Origin: Ruminococcus sp.
GTDB taxonomy: Bacteria; Bacillota; Clostridia; Oscillospirales; Acutalibacteraceae
Assembly (NCBI GenBank): GCA_023667385.1
Contig: JAMPAE010000097.1
Span: forward strand, 1 to 6,119
Length of the DNA stretch: 6,119 nt
Reading direction: 5' to 3'
Notes under the pieces: model-generated
The model's database searches: none
Told to the model about the DNA's origin: nothing
Seen by the model: the letters and a program-made list of their open reading frames with translations, nothing else
Program-made: the position numbers and the translations under genes
In this document: in pieces, positions 1 through 5,474 of the stretch
Position numbering within the stretch: position 1 is the stretch's first letter
How the letters are laid out: each line of letters starts with the position of its first letter

Positions 1-1007
1 AGATGGCTGGTCGTCACGGTAACAAAGGTGTTGTTTCCCGTGTGCTTCCGCAGGAGGATATGCCGTTCCTTGAAGACGGTACTCCGCTTGACATCGTGCT
101 CAACCCACTCGGCGTTCCGTCACGTATGAATATCGGTCAGGTTCTTGAGGTTCACCTCGGCTTTGCGTGCCGTGAGCTTGGCTGGAAAATCATGACTCCT
201 GTTTTCGATGGCGCACACGAAGATGACATCCGTGCCGCACTTGAACTTGCAGGACTTCAAACAAACGGTAAGTCGGTTCTGACCGACGGACGTACAGGCG
301 AAAAGTTCGACAACGAAGTCACAGTCGGCGTTATGTATTATCTGAAGCTCCATCACCTTGTTGATGATAAGATGCACGCACGTTCAACAGGTCCGTACTC
401 ACTTGTTACTCAGCAGCCTCTCGGCGGTAAAGCTCAGTTCGGCGGCCAGCGTTTCGGTGAAATGGAAGTTTGGGCTCTTGAAGCATACGGCGCAGCCTAT
501 ACCCTTCAGGAAATTCTTACAGTTAAATCTGACGATATTGTCGGACGTGTTAAAACTTATGAAGCCATTGTTGAAGGCGGCAATGTTCCGCAGGCAGGTG
601 TTCCGGAATCATTTAAGGTTCTCATCAAGGAACTCCAGTCACTCGGCCTTGACATCAAGGTTCTTGACGCAGATAACAATGAAATCGAACTCAAGCAGAA
701 CATCGACGATGAGGATAAGGCTCCAAAGAAGAACAATATGCCTTATCAGACAGCTGATGAAGCAGTCAGCCTTCTTGAAGAAAGCAATTCAGATGACGAT
801 CTCGTTATCGAGGATGATGAAGATGCTCTCAGCATTGATGATGCAGACGAAGAAGATCTTGTTCTTGATGATGAAGATGACGATGATCTTGAACTTGCTT
901 TTGAAGATGATGACGATGATTTTGAAAAATACTTCAATGAAAGCAATCCAACAATCAACGATGTAGGTTTTTCGGGCGGTTTTGTTCCCGATGAAGAAAA
1001 CAACTGA
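1..1007 (+). CDS. rpoB: DNA-directed RNA polymerase subunit beta, C-terminal part (5' truncated by window)
   Basis: This is the C-terminal 334 residues of the beta subunit, which with beta' forms the catalytic cleft of RNA polymerase. The reading frame is open from the window edge. The first visible Met (position 3) is internal: it belongs to the conserved GDKMAGRHGNKG segment, and bases 1-2 fit the end of the preceding Lys codon. Counting from that Met, HGNKG lies at residues 5-9 (its Lys is one of the active-centre lysines of the family). The strongly conserved block STGPYSLVTQQPLGGKAQFGG and GQRFGEMEVWALEAYGAA spans about 128-165. The family core ends near residue 230. It is followed by a tail of about 100 residues that is very acidic at 264-308 (29 Asp/Glu among residues 261-310) and ends in a less charged segment rich in Asn, Gly and Phe. 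The TGA stop is at 1005-1007. The gene is certain; the tail is discussed in the findings. Confidence 0.98.
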   Translation, partial: MAGRHGNKGVVSRVLPQEDMPFLEDGTPLDIVLNPLGVPSRMNIGQVLEVHLGFACRELGWKIMTPVFDGAHEDDIRAALELAGLQTNGKSVLTDGRTGEKFDNEVTVGVMYYLKLHHLVDDKMHARSTGPYSLVTQQPLGGKAQFGGQRFGEMEVWALEAYGAAYTLQEILTVKSDDIVGRVKTYEAIVEGGNVPQAGVPESFKVLIKELQSLGLDIKVLDADNNEIELKQNIDDEDKAPKKNNMPYQTADEAVSLLEESNSDDDLVIEDDEDALSIDDADEEDLVLDDEDDDDLELAFEDDDDDFEKYFNESNPTINDVGFSGGFVPDEENN

Positions 1008-1030
1008 TGTCTTATTCGGTAAAATCCAAC

Positions 1031-1040
1031 AAGGAAAGGG
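1031..1040 (+). promoter_or_regulatory. Ribosome binding site of rpoC
   Basis: AAGGAAAGGG is the only purine-rich Shine-Dalgarno-like run in the 46-nt rpoB-rpoC gap. Its last G lies 13 nt before the ATG at 1054, which is longer than usual. A CTG at 1045 is in frame and closer, but family alignment (a short N-terminus running straight into FESIKIGLASP) supports the ATG. The rest of the gap shows no promoter or terminator, which fits cotranscription of rpoB and rpoC. Confidence 0.65.
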
Positions 1041-1053
1041 CTGACTGTTATTA

Positions 1054-4000
1054 ATGGAAAATATATCCTTTGAATCAATCAAAATAGGTCTGGCTTCACC
1101 CGACAAGATCAGAGAATGGTCTTACGGTGAGGTTACAAAGCCTGAAACTATAAACTATCGTACCCTCAAGCCTGAAAGCGACGGACTTTTCTGCGAAAGA
1201 ATCTTCGGACCTCTCAAGGACTGGGAATGCCACTGCGGAAAATATAAGCGTGTTAAATATAAAGGCAGAGTGTGCGAAAAATGCGGCGTTGAAATCACAA
1301 AAGCAAAGGTTCGCCGTGAACGTATGGGTCACATTGAGCTTGCAACTCCTGTTTCCCACATTTGGTATTTTAAAGGTATCCCCTCAAGAATCGGCTTGAT
1401 GCTCGATATGTCACCGAGAGATCTTGAACGTGTCCTTTATTTTGCCGCATATGTAATCATTGATCCCGGCTCAGTTTCAGAGCTTAAAAAGGGTCAGGTT
1501 ATCAGCGAAAAACAATATGAAGACCTGAAAGAATATTACTTTGACGAGTTCAGAGTCGGCATGGGCGCAGAAGCTGTTAAAGAGCTTCTCAGTGAAATTG
1601 ACATTGATGCGCTTGATGAAGAACTTCGCACTTCACTTGAAGATGCAACAGGTCAAAAGAGAACAAGAATCCTCAAACGTCTTGAGGTTGTTGATGCGTT
1701 CAAGCAGTCCGGCAACAGACCTGAATGGATGATCCTTGATGTTGTTCCGGTTATTCCGCCGGACATCCGTCCGATGGTTCAGCTTGACGGCGGACGTTTT
1801 GCAACAAGTGACCTTAATGACCTTTACAGACGTGTTATCAACAGAAATAACAGACTTAAAAAGCTGCTTGAACTCGGTGCTCCGAGCATCATCATCAGAA
1901 ATGAAAAGAGAATGCTTCAGGAATCTGTTGACGCCCTGATTGACAATGGCCGTCGTGGTCGCCCTGTCACAGGCCCGAACAACAGACCGCTCAAATCTCT
2001 TTCAGATATGCTTAAAGGTAAGCAGGGACGTTTCCGTCAGAACCTCCTCGGTAAGCGTGTTGACTATTCAGGACGTTCTGTTATCGTTGTTGGTCCGGAA
2101 CTGAAAATTTATCAGTGCGGTCTGCCGAAAGAAATGGCTCTTGAGTTGTTCAAGCCGTTTGTAATGAAGCGTCTCATTGACGTAAGCAACGAAAAAGGCA
2201 GCAGCGGACAAAAATCAAATGTTAACATCAAAACAGCAAGAAAAGCTGTTGACCGCAGAGACCCTGAGGTTTGGGATGCACTTGAAACCGTAATCAAAGA
2301 TCATCCGGTTATGCTTAACCGTGCTCCGACTCTTCACAGACTCGGTATTCAGGCGTTTGAGCCTGTTTTGGTTGAGGGTAAGGCTATCAAGCTTCATCCA
2401 CTCGTTTGTACGGCATTCAATGCTGACTTCGACGGTGACCAGATGGCTGTTCACGTTCCGCTTTCAGCAGAGGCTCAGGCAGAAGCACGTTTCCTCATGC
2501 TTTCATCAGGCAACCTGCTCAAACCGTCAGACGGAAAGCCTGTTACAGTTCCGACTCAGGACATGGTTCTCGGCTCATATTATCTGACGCTTGAAAAGCC
2601 CGGCGCACTCGGTGAGGGCAAAGCATTCTGCGATGTTAACGAAGCTCAGATGGCATATGATGAAAAAGTCATTGACCTTCATGCTCGCATCAAAATCAGA
2701 ATGACCAAAGAGATTGACGGCAAGCAGGTTTCAAAGCTTGTTGAAACAACTCTCGGTAAGGTTATCTTCAATAATCCGATTCCGCAGGATCTCGGCTTCA
2801 TCGACAGAAGCAACCCTGACAATCTTTTCCGCCTTGAGGTTGAAGAGCTTGTTAACAAGAAGATGCTTGGAAAAATCATTGATAAATGCATCCGTGTTCA
2901 CGGCACTGCAAAAACATCAGAAGTTCTTGACAACATCAAGAATCAGGGCTTGAAATATTCAACCAAGAGCGGCATTACTGTTGCTGTTTGCGATGCAACA
3001 ATCCCCGCTGCAAAGAAAGACATTCTTGCAGAAACAGAAGCTCAGGTTGATGAAATCAACAGAAAGTTCAACAGAGGTCTTCTCAGTAACTCTGACCGTT
3101 CAAGGCAGGTTATCAAAGCATGGGACGTTTGTACAACCCGTGTTGCAGAAGCTCTCACAGGCAACTTTGATAAGTTCAACCCAATTTACATGATGCTCGA
3201 CTCAGGTGCCCGTGGTTCTGAAAGCCAGCTTCGCCAGCTTGCAGGTATGCGTGGTCTTATCGCAAACACCGCAGGTAAAACGATTGAAGTACCGATTCGT
3301 GCTAACTACCGTGAAGGTCTTAACGTTCAGGAATACTTCATTTCATCTCGTGGTGCCCGTAAAGGTCTTGCCGATACCGCACTTCGTACCGCTGACTCAG
3401 GTTACCTTACCAGACGTCTTGTTGACGTTTCACAGGAAGTTATCATCCGTGAAGAGGATTGCGGTTGCACAGAAGGTCTTGAAGTTTATGACATCATGGA
3501 CGGTAACCGTGTTCTTGAGCCGCTCACTGAAAGACTTAAAGGTCGCTTCCTGCTTGATAACCTTGTTGATGATTCAACAGGCGAAGTTATTATGGATAAT
3601 GACCATATGATGACAGAAGATGACGCTGAACGAATTGACAAATATCTCACTGCAAAGATGAATGCAGCTCTTGAAGCAGGTATGCCGAAAGAAGAAGCTG
3701 ACAAAATCCGCAGAATCACAATCCGTTCACTTCTCACTTGTAAATCAAATCACGGCGCTTGCATCAAGTGCTATGGTTCAAACCTTGCAGTTGGTCAGCC
3801 TGTTACTGTTGGTGAAGCAGTTGGTATCATCGCTGCTCAGTCAATCGGTGAACCCGGTACACAGCTTACAATGAGAACGTTCCATACCGGCGGTGTTGCT
3901 TCAGGTTCGGATATTACACAGGGTCTTCCCCGTGTTGAAGAACTCTTTGAGGCACGTAAGCCAAAGACTCTTGCAATGATCAGTGAAATTGACGGCGTTG

Positions 4001-4692
4001 TTTCATTTGAAACAATCAAGAAGAATGAGCACATCGTTGTTACCAGCGAAGAAACAGGCGAAAGAAAAGAATACTTCCTCACTTTCGGAGCAAGACCGAG
4101 AGTTGCAGAGGGTCAGTTCGTCAAGAAGGGCGAAACCCTCACCGAAGGTTCAACAGACCTGCGTGATATTCTTAACGTTCTCGGTGTTGACGCAGTTCAC
4201 GACTATCTTATCAGTCAGGTTCAGTCAACATACCGTACACAGGGCGTTGACATCAACGATAAGCACATCGAGGTTATCGCTCGTCAGATGATGAGAAAGG
4301 TTAAGATTGAGGAACCCGGCGACACAGACTTCCTGCCCGGAATCCTTGTTGATAAGAAAGACTTCCGTCAGGCAAATGAGGAAATTGCAAGAAGAATTGC
4401 AGAAACAGGCAAAGATCTTCATGAAGCAACTTGCTCACCTGTTCTCATGGGTATCACCAAGGCTTCACTTGCAACCGACTCATTCCTTTCAGCCGCATCA
4501 TTCCAGGAAACCACAAGGGTTCTTACCGACGCCGCAATCAAGGGCAAGGTTGATCCGCTTCTTGGACTTAAAGAGAACGTCATCATCGGTAAGCTGCTTC
4601 CGTCAGGCACAGGTATGAAGTGCTATAGTGACGTTAAAGTTGCTGAAAATGAAGAAGAAAATGTGGAAAATGACGAATTTATCGCATCTTGA
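1054..4692 (+). CDS. rpoC: DNA-directed RNA polymerase subunit beta'
   Basis: Complete beta' subunit, 1,212 residues, the usual length for Bacillota. It carries the catalytic Mg site of transcription and contacts sigma, DNA and exiting RNA. Visible landmarks in order: N-terminal zinc ribbon with C59, C61, C74 and C77; the clamp/switch region KGKQGRFRQNLLGKRVDYSG (about 321-340); the catalytic NADFDGD loop (456-462, Mg ligands D458, D460, D462); the bridge helix region NYREGL to TRR (751-788); the second zinc site with C803, C896, C903 and C906; the trigger loop with MRTFH at 940-944; and the conserved C-terminal block GITKASLATDSFLSAASFQE (1133-1152). The trigger loop is not interrupted by the large insertion found in E. 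coli. The C-terminus has a short acidic tail. Two local oddities are listed as findings: a Gly/Ser-rich insertion near 375-390, and SSRGAR where the bridge helix usually reads STHGAR. The start ATG agrees with the family N-terminus. The gene follows rpoB after 46 nt, which fits one operon. Confidence 0.99.
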   Translation: MENISFESIKIGLASPDKIREWSYGEVTKPETINYRTLKPESDGLFCERIFGPLKDWECHCGKYKRVKYKGRVCEKCGVEITKAKVRRERMGHIELATPVSHIWYFKGIPSRIGLMLDMSPRDLERVLYFAAYVIIDPGSVSELKKGQVISEKQYEDLKEYYFDEFRVGMGAEAVKELLSEIDIDALDEELRTSLEDATGQKRTRILKRLEVVDAFKQSGNRPEWMILDVVPVIPPDIRPMVQLDGGRFATSDLNDLYRRVINRNNRLKKLLELGAPSIIIRNEKRMLQESVDALIDNGRRGRPVTGPNNRPLKSLSDMLKGKQGRFRQNLLGKRVDYSGRSVIVVGPELKIYQCGLPKEMALELFKPFVMKRLIDVSNEKGSSGQKSNVNIKTARKAVDRRDPEVWDALETVIKDHPVMLNRAPTLHRLGIQAFEPVLVEGKAIKLHPLVCTAFNADFDGDQMAVHVPLSAEAQAEARFLMLSSGNLLKPSDGKPVTVPTQDMVLGSYYLTLEKPGALGEGKAFCDVNEAQMAYDEKVIDLHARIKIRMTKEIDGKQVSKLVETTLGKVIFNNPIPQDLGFIDRSNPDNLFRLEVEELVNKKMLGKIIDKCIRVHGTAKTSEVLDNIKNQGLKYSTKSGITVAVCDATIPAAKKDILAETEAQVDEINRKFNRGLLSNSDRSRQVIKAWDVCTTRVAEALTGNFDKFNPIYMMLDSGARGSESQLRQLAGMRGLIANTAGKTIEVPIRANYREGLNVQEYFISSRGARKGLADTALRTADSGYLTRRLVDVSQEVIIREEDCGCTEGLEVYDIMDGNRVLEPLTERLKGRFLLDNLVDDSTGEVIMDNDHMMTEDDAERIDKYLTAKMNAALEAGMPKEEADKIRRITIRSLLTCKSNHGACIKCYGSNLAVGQPVTVGEAVGIIAAQSIGEPGTQLTMRTFHTGGVASGSDITQGLPRVEELFEARKPKTLAMISEIDGVVSFETIKKNEHIVVTSEETGERKEYFLTFGARPRVAEGQFVKKGETLTEGSTDLRDILNVLGVDAVHDYLISQVQSTYRTQGVDINDKHIEVIARQMMRKVKIEEPGDTDFLPGILVDKKDFRQANEEIARRIAETGKDLHEATCSPVLMGITKASLATDSFLSAASFQETTRVLTDAAIKGKVDPLLGLKENVIIGKLLPSGTGMKCYSDVKVAENEEENVENDEFIAS

Positions 4693-4701
4693 AACTAAGT
4701 G

Positions 4702-4717
4702 TTGACAAACTTGTCAA
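4702..4717. repeat. 16-bp palindrome overlapping the -35 box
   Basis: TTGACAA-AC-TTGTCAA is a perfect 7-bp inverted repeat with a 2-bp centre. It covers the -35 hexamer and the first half of the promoter spacer. It could be an operator for a dimeric regulator, or it could arise by chance from the -35 sequence. No regulator can be named from the window. Confidence 0.5.
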
Positions 4718-4730
4718 AATAGTGTAAAAT
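4702..4730 (+). promoter_or_regulatory. Sigma-A-type promoter for rpsL and the str genes
   Basis: A perfect -35 box TTGACA (4702-4707) and a TAAAAT -10 box (4725-4730) are separated by exactly 17 nt. The expected transcription start is about 4736-4738, the first bases of a strong hairpin. The promoter starts 10 nt after the rpoC stop, so the str genes can be transcribed independently of rpoBC. The match is among the best possible for a vegetative promoter and suits a highly expressed ribosomal protein gene. Start-site mapping is not available here. Confidence 0.85.
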
Positions 4731-4734
4731 CAAT

Positions 4735-4760
4735 AAGGCTGTGAGTATGCTCGCAGCCTT
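4735..4760 (+). promoter_or_regulatory. Strong hairpin at the 5' end of the rpsL transcript
   Basis: Bases 4735-4745 pair with 4750-4760 over 11 bp (one G-U) around a TATG loop. The stem starts at or just before the predicted transcription start. The sequence after it (ATACTGGCATTT) has no U-tract, so an intrinsic terminator for rpoC is unlikely. A 5' end-protecting hairpin, or the first domain of the structured rpsL leader, fits better. Confidence 0.7.
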
Positions 4761-4765
4761 ATACT

Positions 4766-4824
4766 GGCATTTATGGAAGCTTTGAATCAATCAGCTTTCC
4801 ACGGGAATTATTTCCCTAAGTGCC
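4766..4824 (+). promoter_or_regulatory. Predicted three-way-junction leader RNA of rpsL
   Basis: Hand folding gives a compact junction. P1 pairs 4766-4773 (GGCATTTA) with 4817-4824 (TAAGTGCC), 8 bp with one G-U. P2 starts at the next base and pairs 4774-4781 with 4793-4801, 8 bp with one bulged T and an 11-nt loop. C4802 is the only unpaired base before P3, which pairs 4803-4807 (GGGAA) with 4812-4816 (TTCCC) around TTAT. P1 resumes directly after P3. Such tight packing of three helices is unusual for random spacer. The element ends about 14 nt before the ribosome binding site, where a ribosomal-protein autoregulatory target could act. An alternative hairpin (4817-4821 with 4831-4835) would break P1. 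Function and ligand are unknown; the structure is inferred from one sequence. Confidence 0.6.
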
Positions 4825-4838
4825 GACAATACTTAAAG

Positions 4839-4845
4839 AAAGGAG
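4839..4845 (+). promoter_or_regulatory. Ribosome binding site deciding the rpsL TTG start
   Basis: AAAGGAG ends 9 nt before TTG 4855, a good spacing. It directly abuts the in-frame ATG at 4846, leaving no spacing for that codon. The site therefore argues for TTG as the true start. Confidence 0.85.
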
Positions 4846-4854
4846 ATGCTACGA

Positions 4855-5277
4855 TTGCCAACCTTTAATCAGTTAGTTCGCAACGGAAGAAAAACTCAGA
4901 TCAAGAAGCCGAAGGCTCCTGCTCTTCTCAAAGGCCTTAACTCTCAGAAGAACATTCTCACAGATCATGATTCTCCTCAGAAGCGTGGCGTTTGCACAGC
5001 AGTTAAAACAGCTACCCCGAAGAAGCCGAACTCAGCTCTTCGTAAGATTGCCAGAGTACGTCTTACAAACGGCATTGAAGTTTCAGCTTATATCCCGGGC
5101 GTTGGTCACAACCTTCAGGAGCACAGCGTTGTTCTGATCCGTGGCGGCCGTGTTAAGGACCTTCCCGGTGTTCGTTACCATATCGTTCGTGGTACACTTG
5201 ATACCCAGGGCGTTAACGGAAGAATGCAGGCACGTTCAAAATATGGTGCTAAGCGTCCGAAGGCTGCTAAAAAGTAA
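4855..5277 (+). CDS. rpsL: 30S ribosomal protein S12
   Basis: S12 sits at the decoding centre of the 30S subunit and influences accuracy and streptomycin response. From the TTG start the protein has 140 residues and begins MPTFNQLVRNGRK, exactly the family N-terminus. An upstream in-frame ATG (4846) would add three residues (MLR, with the start Met read as Leu) and has no ribosome binding site spacing. Conserved blocks are PQKRGVC (41-47), TPKKPNSALRK (54-64), GHNLQEHSVVLIRGGRVKDL (84-103) and RSKYGAKRPK (127-136). The segment before PQKRGVC is about 14 residues longer than in E. coli, as is normal in Bacillota. K56 and K101 correspond to E. coli K42 and K87, whose changes give streptomycin resistance; both are wild type here. 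D102 matches the Asp that is methylthiolated in E. coli. The gene follows its own promoter and leader; no L7Ae-family gene lies between rpoC and rpsL. Confidence 0.98.
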   Translation: MPTFNQLVRNGRKTQIKKPKAPALLKGLNSQKNILTDHDSPQKRGVCTAVKTATPKKPNSALRKIARVRLTNGIEVSAYIPGVGHNLQEHSVVLIRGGRVKDLPGVRYHIVRGTLDTQGVNGRMQARSKYGAKRPKAAKK

Positions 5278-5278
5278 T

Positions 5279-5318
5279 TTCTGTTAAAACAGAAGAATCC
5301 ACAACAAATTCATGTGGA
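5279..5318 (+). promoter_or_regulatory. Two weak hairpins just after rpsL
   Basis: Bases 5279-5284 pair with 5289-5294 (TTCTGT/ACAGAA) directly after the stop codon. Bases 5298-5303 pair with 5313-5318 (TCCACA/TGTGGA, 9-nt loop). A competing pairing, CAAATT (5305-5310) with AATTTG (5319-5324), excludes the second. Neither is GC-rich or followed by a U-tract, so neither looks like an efficient terminator. They may fold as the 5' part of the rpsG leader. Confidence 0.35.
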
Positions 5319-5344
5319 AATTTGAATTGACAAATCTTCTTGCA

Positions 5345-5416
5345 GGCAGACGGCTTCAAGCCGTTGAATGTGAGAGTGTATATATAGATTATTGTATACG
5401 CCTCAACATTGGTGCC
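5345..5416 (+). promoter_or_regulatory. Predicted three-way-junction RNA upstream of rpsG
   Basis: This element fills the middle of the 197-nt rpsL-rpsG gap. P1 pairs GGCA (5345-5348) with TGCC (5413-5416). P2 follows with no gap: 5349-5354 pairs with 5360-5365 around TTCAA (6 bp, one G-U). After a single G5366, P3 is a long hairpin: 5367-5374 pairs with 5402-5410 (bulged A5405), then a bulged A5375, then 5376-5384 pairs with 5393-5401, closing an 8-nt loop. That is about 17 bp in all. Two bases (5411-5412) join P3 to P1. The design matches the rpsL leader: GGCA, two hairpins, TGCC, then GAC. In E. coli the rpsL-rpsG spacer is where S7 represses translation, so an autoregulatory role is a reasonable guess, but the ligand is unknown. 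Confidence 0.55.
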
Positions 5417-5441
5417 GACGGGAATTTGTCACTCGAGTACC
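5411..5441 (+). promoter_or_regulatory. Alternative hairpin upstream of the rpsG ribosome binding site
   Basis: GGTGC (5411-5415) can pair with GTACC (5437-5441, one G-U). An inner stem GACGG (5417-5421) pairs with TTGTC (5426-5430, two G-U) around GAAT. The outer stem uses the same TGCC bases as P1 of the preceding junction, so the two folds exclude each other. The pairing is modest in strength. Confidence 0.35.
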
Positions 5442-5459
5442 TATGATATCATTACTATG

Positions 5460-5467
5460 AAGGAGGG
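5460..5467 (+). promoter_or_regulatory. Ribosome binding site deciding the rpsG GTG start
   Basis: AAGGAGGG ends 7 nt before GTG 5475, an ideal arrangement. An in-frame ATG at 5457 overlaps the site from upstream and has no Shine-Dalgarno sequence of its own, so the GTG is the likely start. Confidence 0.9.
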
Positions 5468-5474
5468 AAGCGCA

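Noticed and set aside
746..1106. Open frames on the - strand across the end of rpoB, one coding for a Ser-rich protein.
   Set aside because: The Ser runs are the antisense reading of the GAT/GAA codons of the RpoB acidic tail. There is no family resemblance and no ribosome binding site.
4735..4765. The 11-bp hairpin after rpoC as an intrinsic terminator of rpoBC.
   Set aside because: There is no U-tract after the stem, and it lies just downstream of a near-consensus promoter, at the start of the next transcript.
4773..4868. A 31-codon open frame from ATG 4773 through the rpsL leader, overlapping the rpsL start in another frame.
   Set aside because: It has no Shine-Dalgarno upstream, its ATG lies at the P1/P2 helix junction, and an open frame of this length is common by chance.
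5327..5355. TTGACA at 5327-5332 as the -35 box of an rpsG promoter.
   Set aside because: The bases 16-18 nt downstream (GACGGCTT) have no resemblance to a -10 box. The spacer there forms a GC-rich hairpin instead.
5364..5392. TTGAAT-N17-GATTAT as a promoter in the AT-rich part of the rpsG leader.
   Set aside because: The -10 match lacks the first T and is only 4 of 6. The bases are better explained as arms of the long P3 hairpin.
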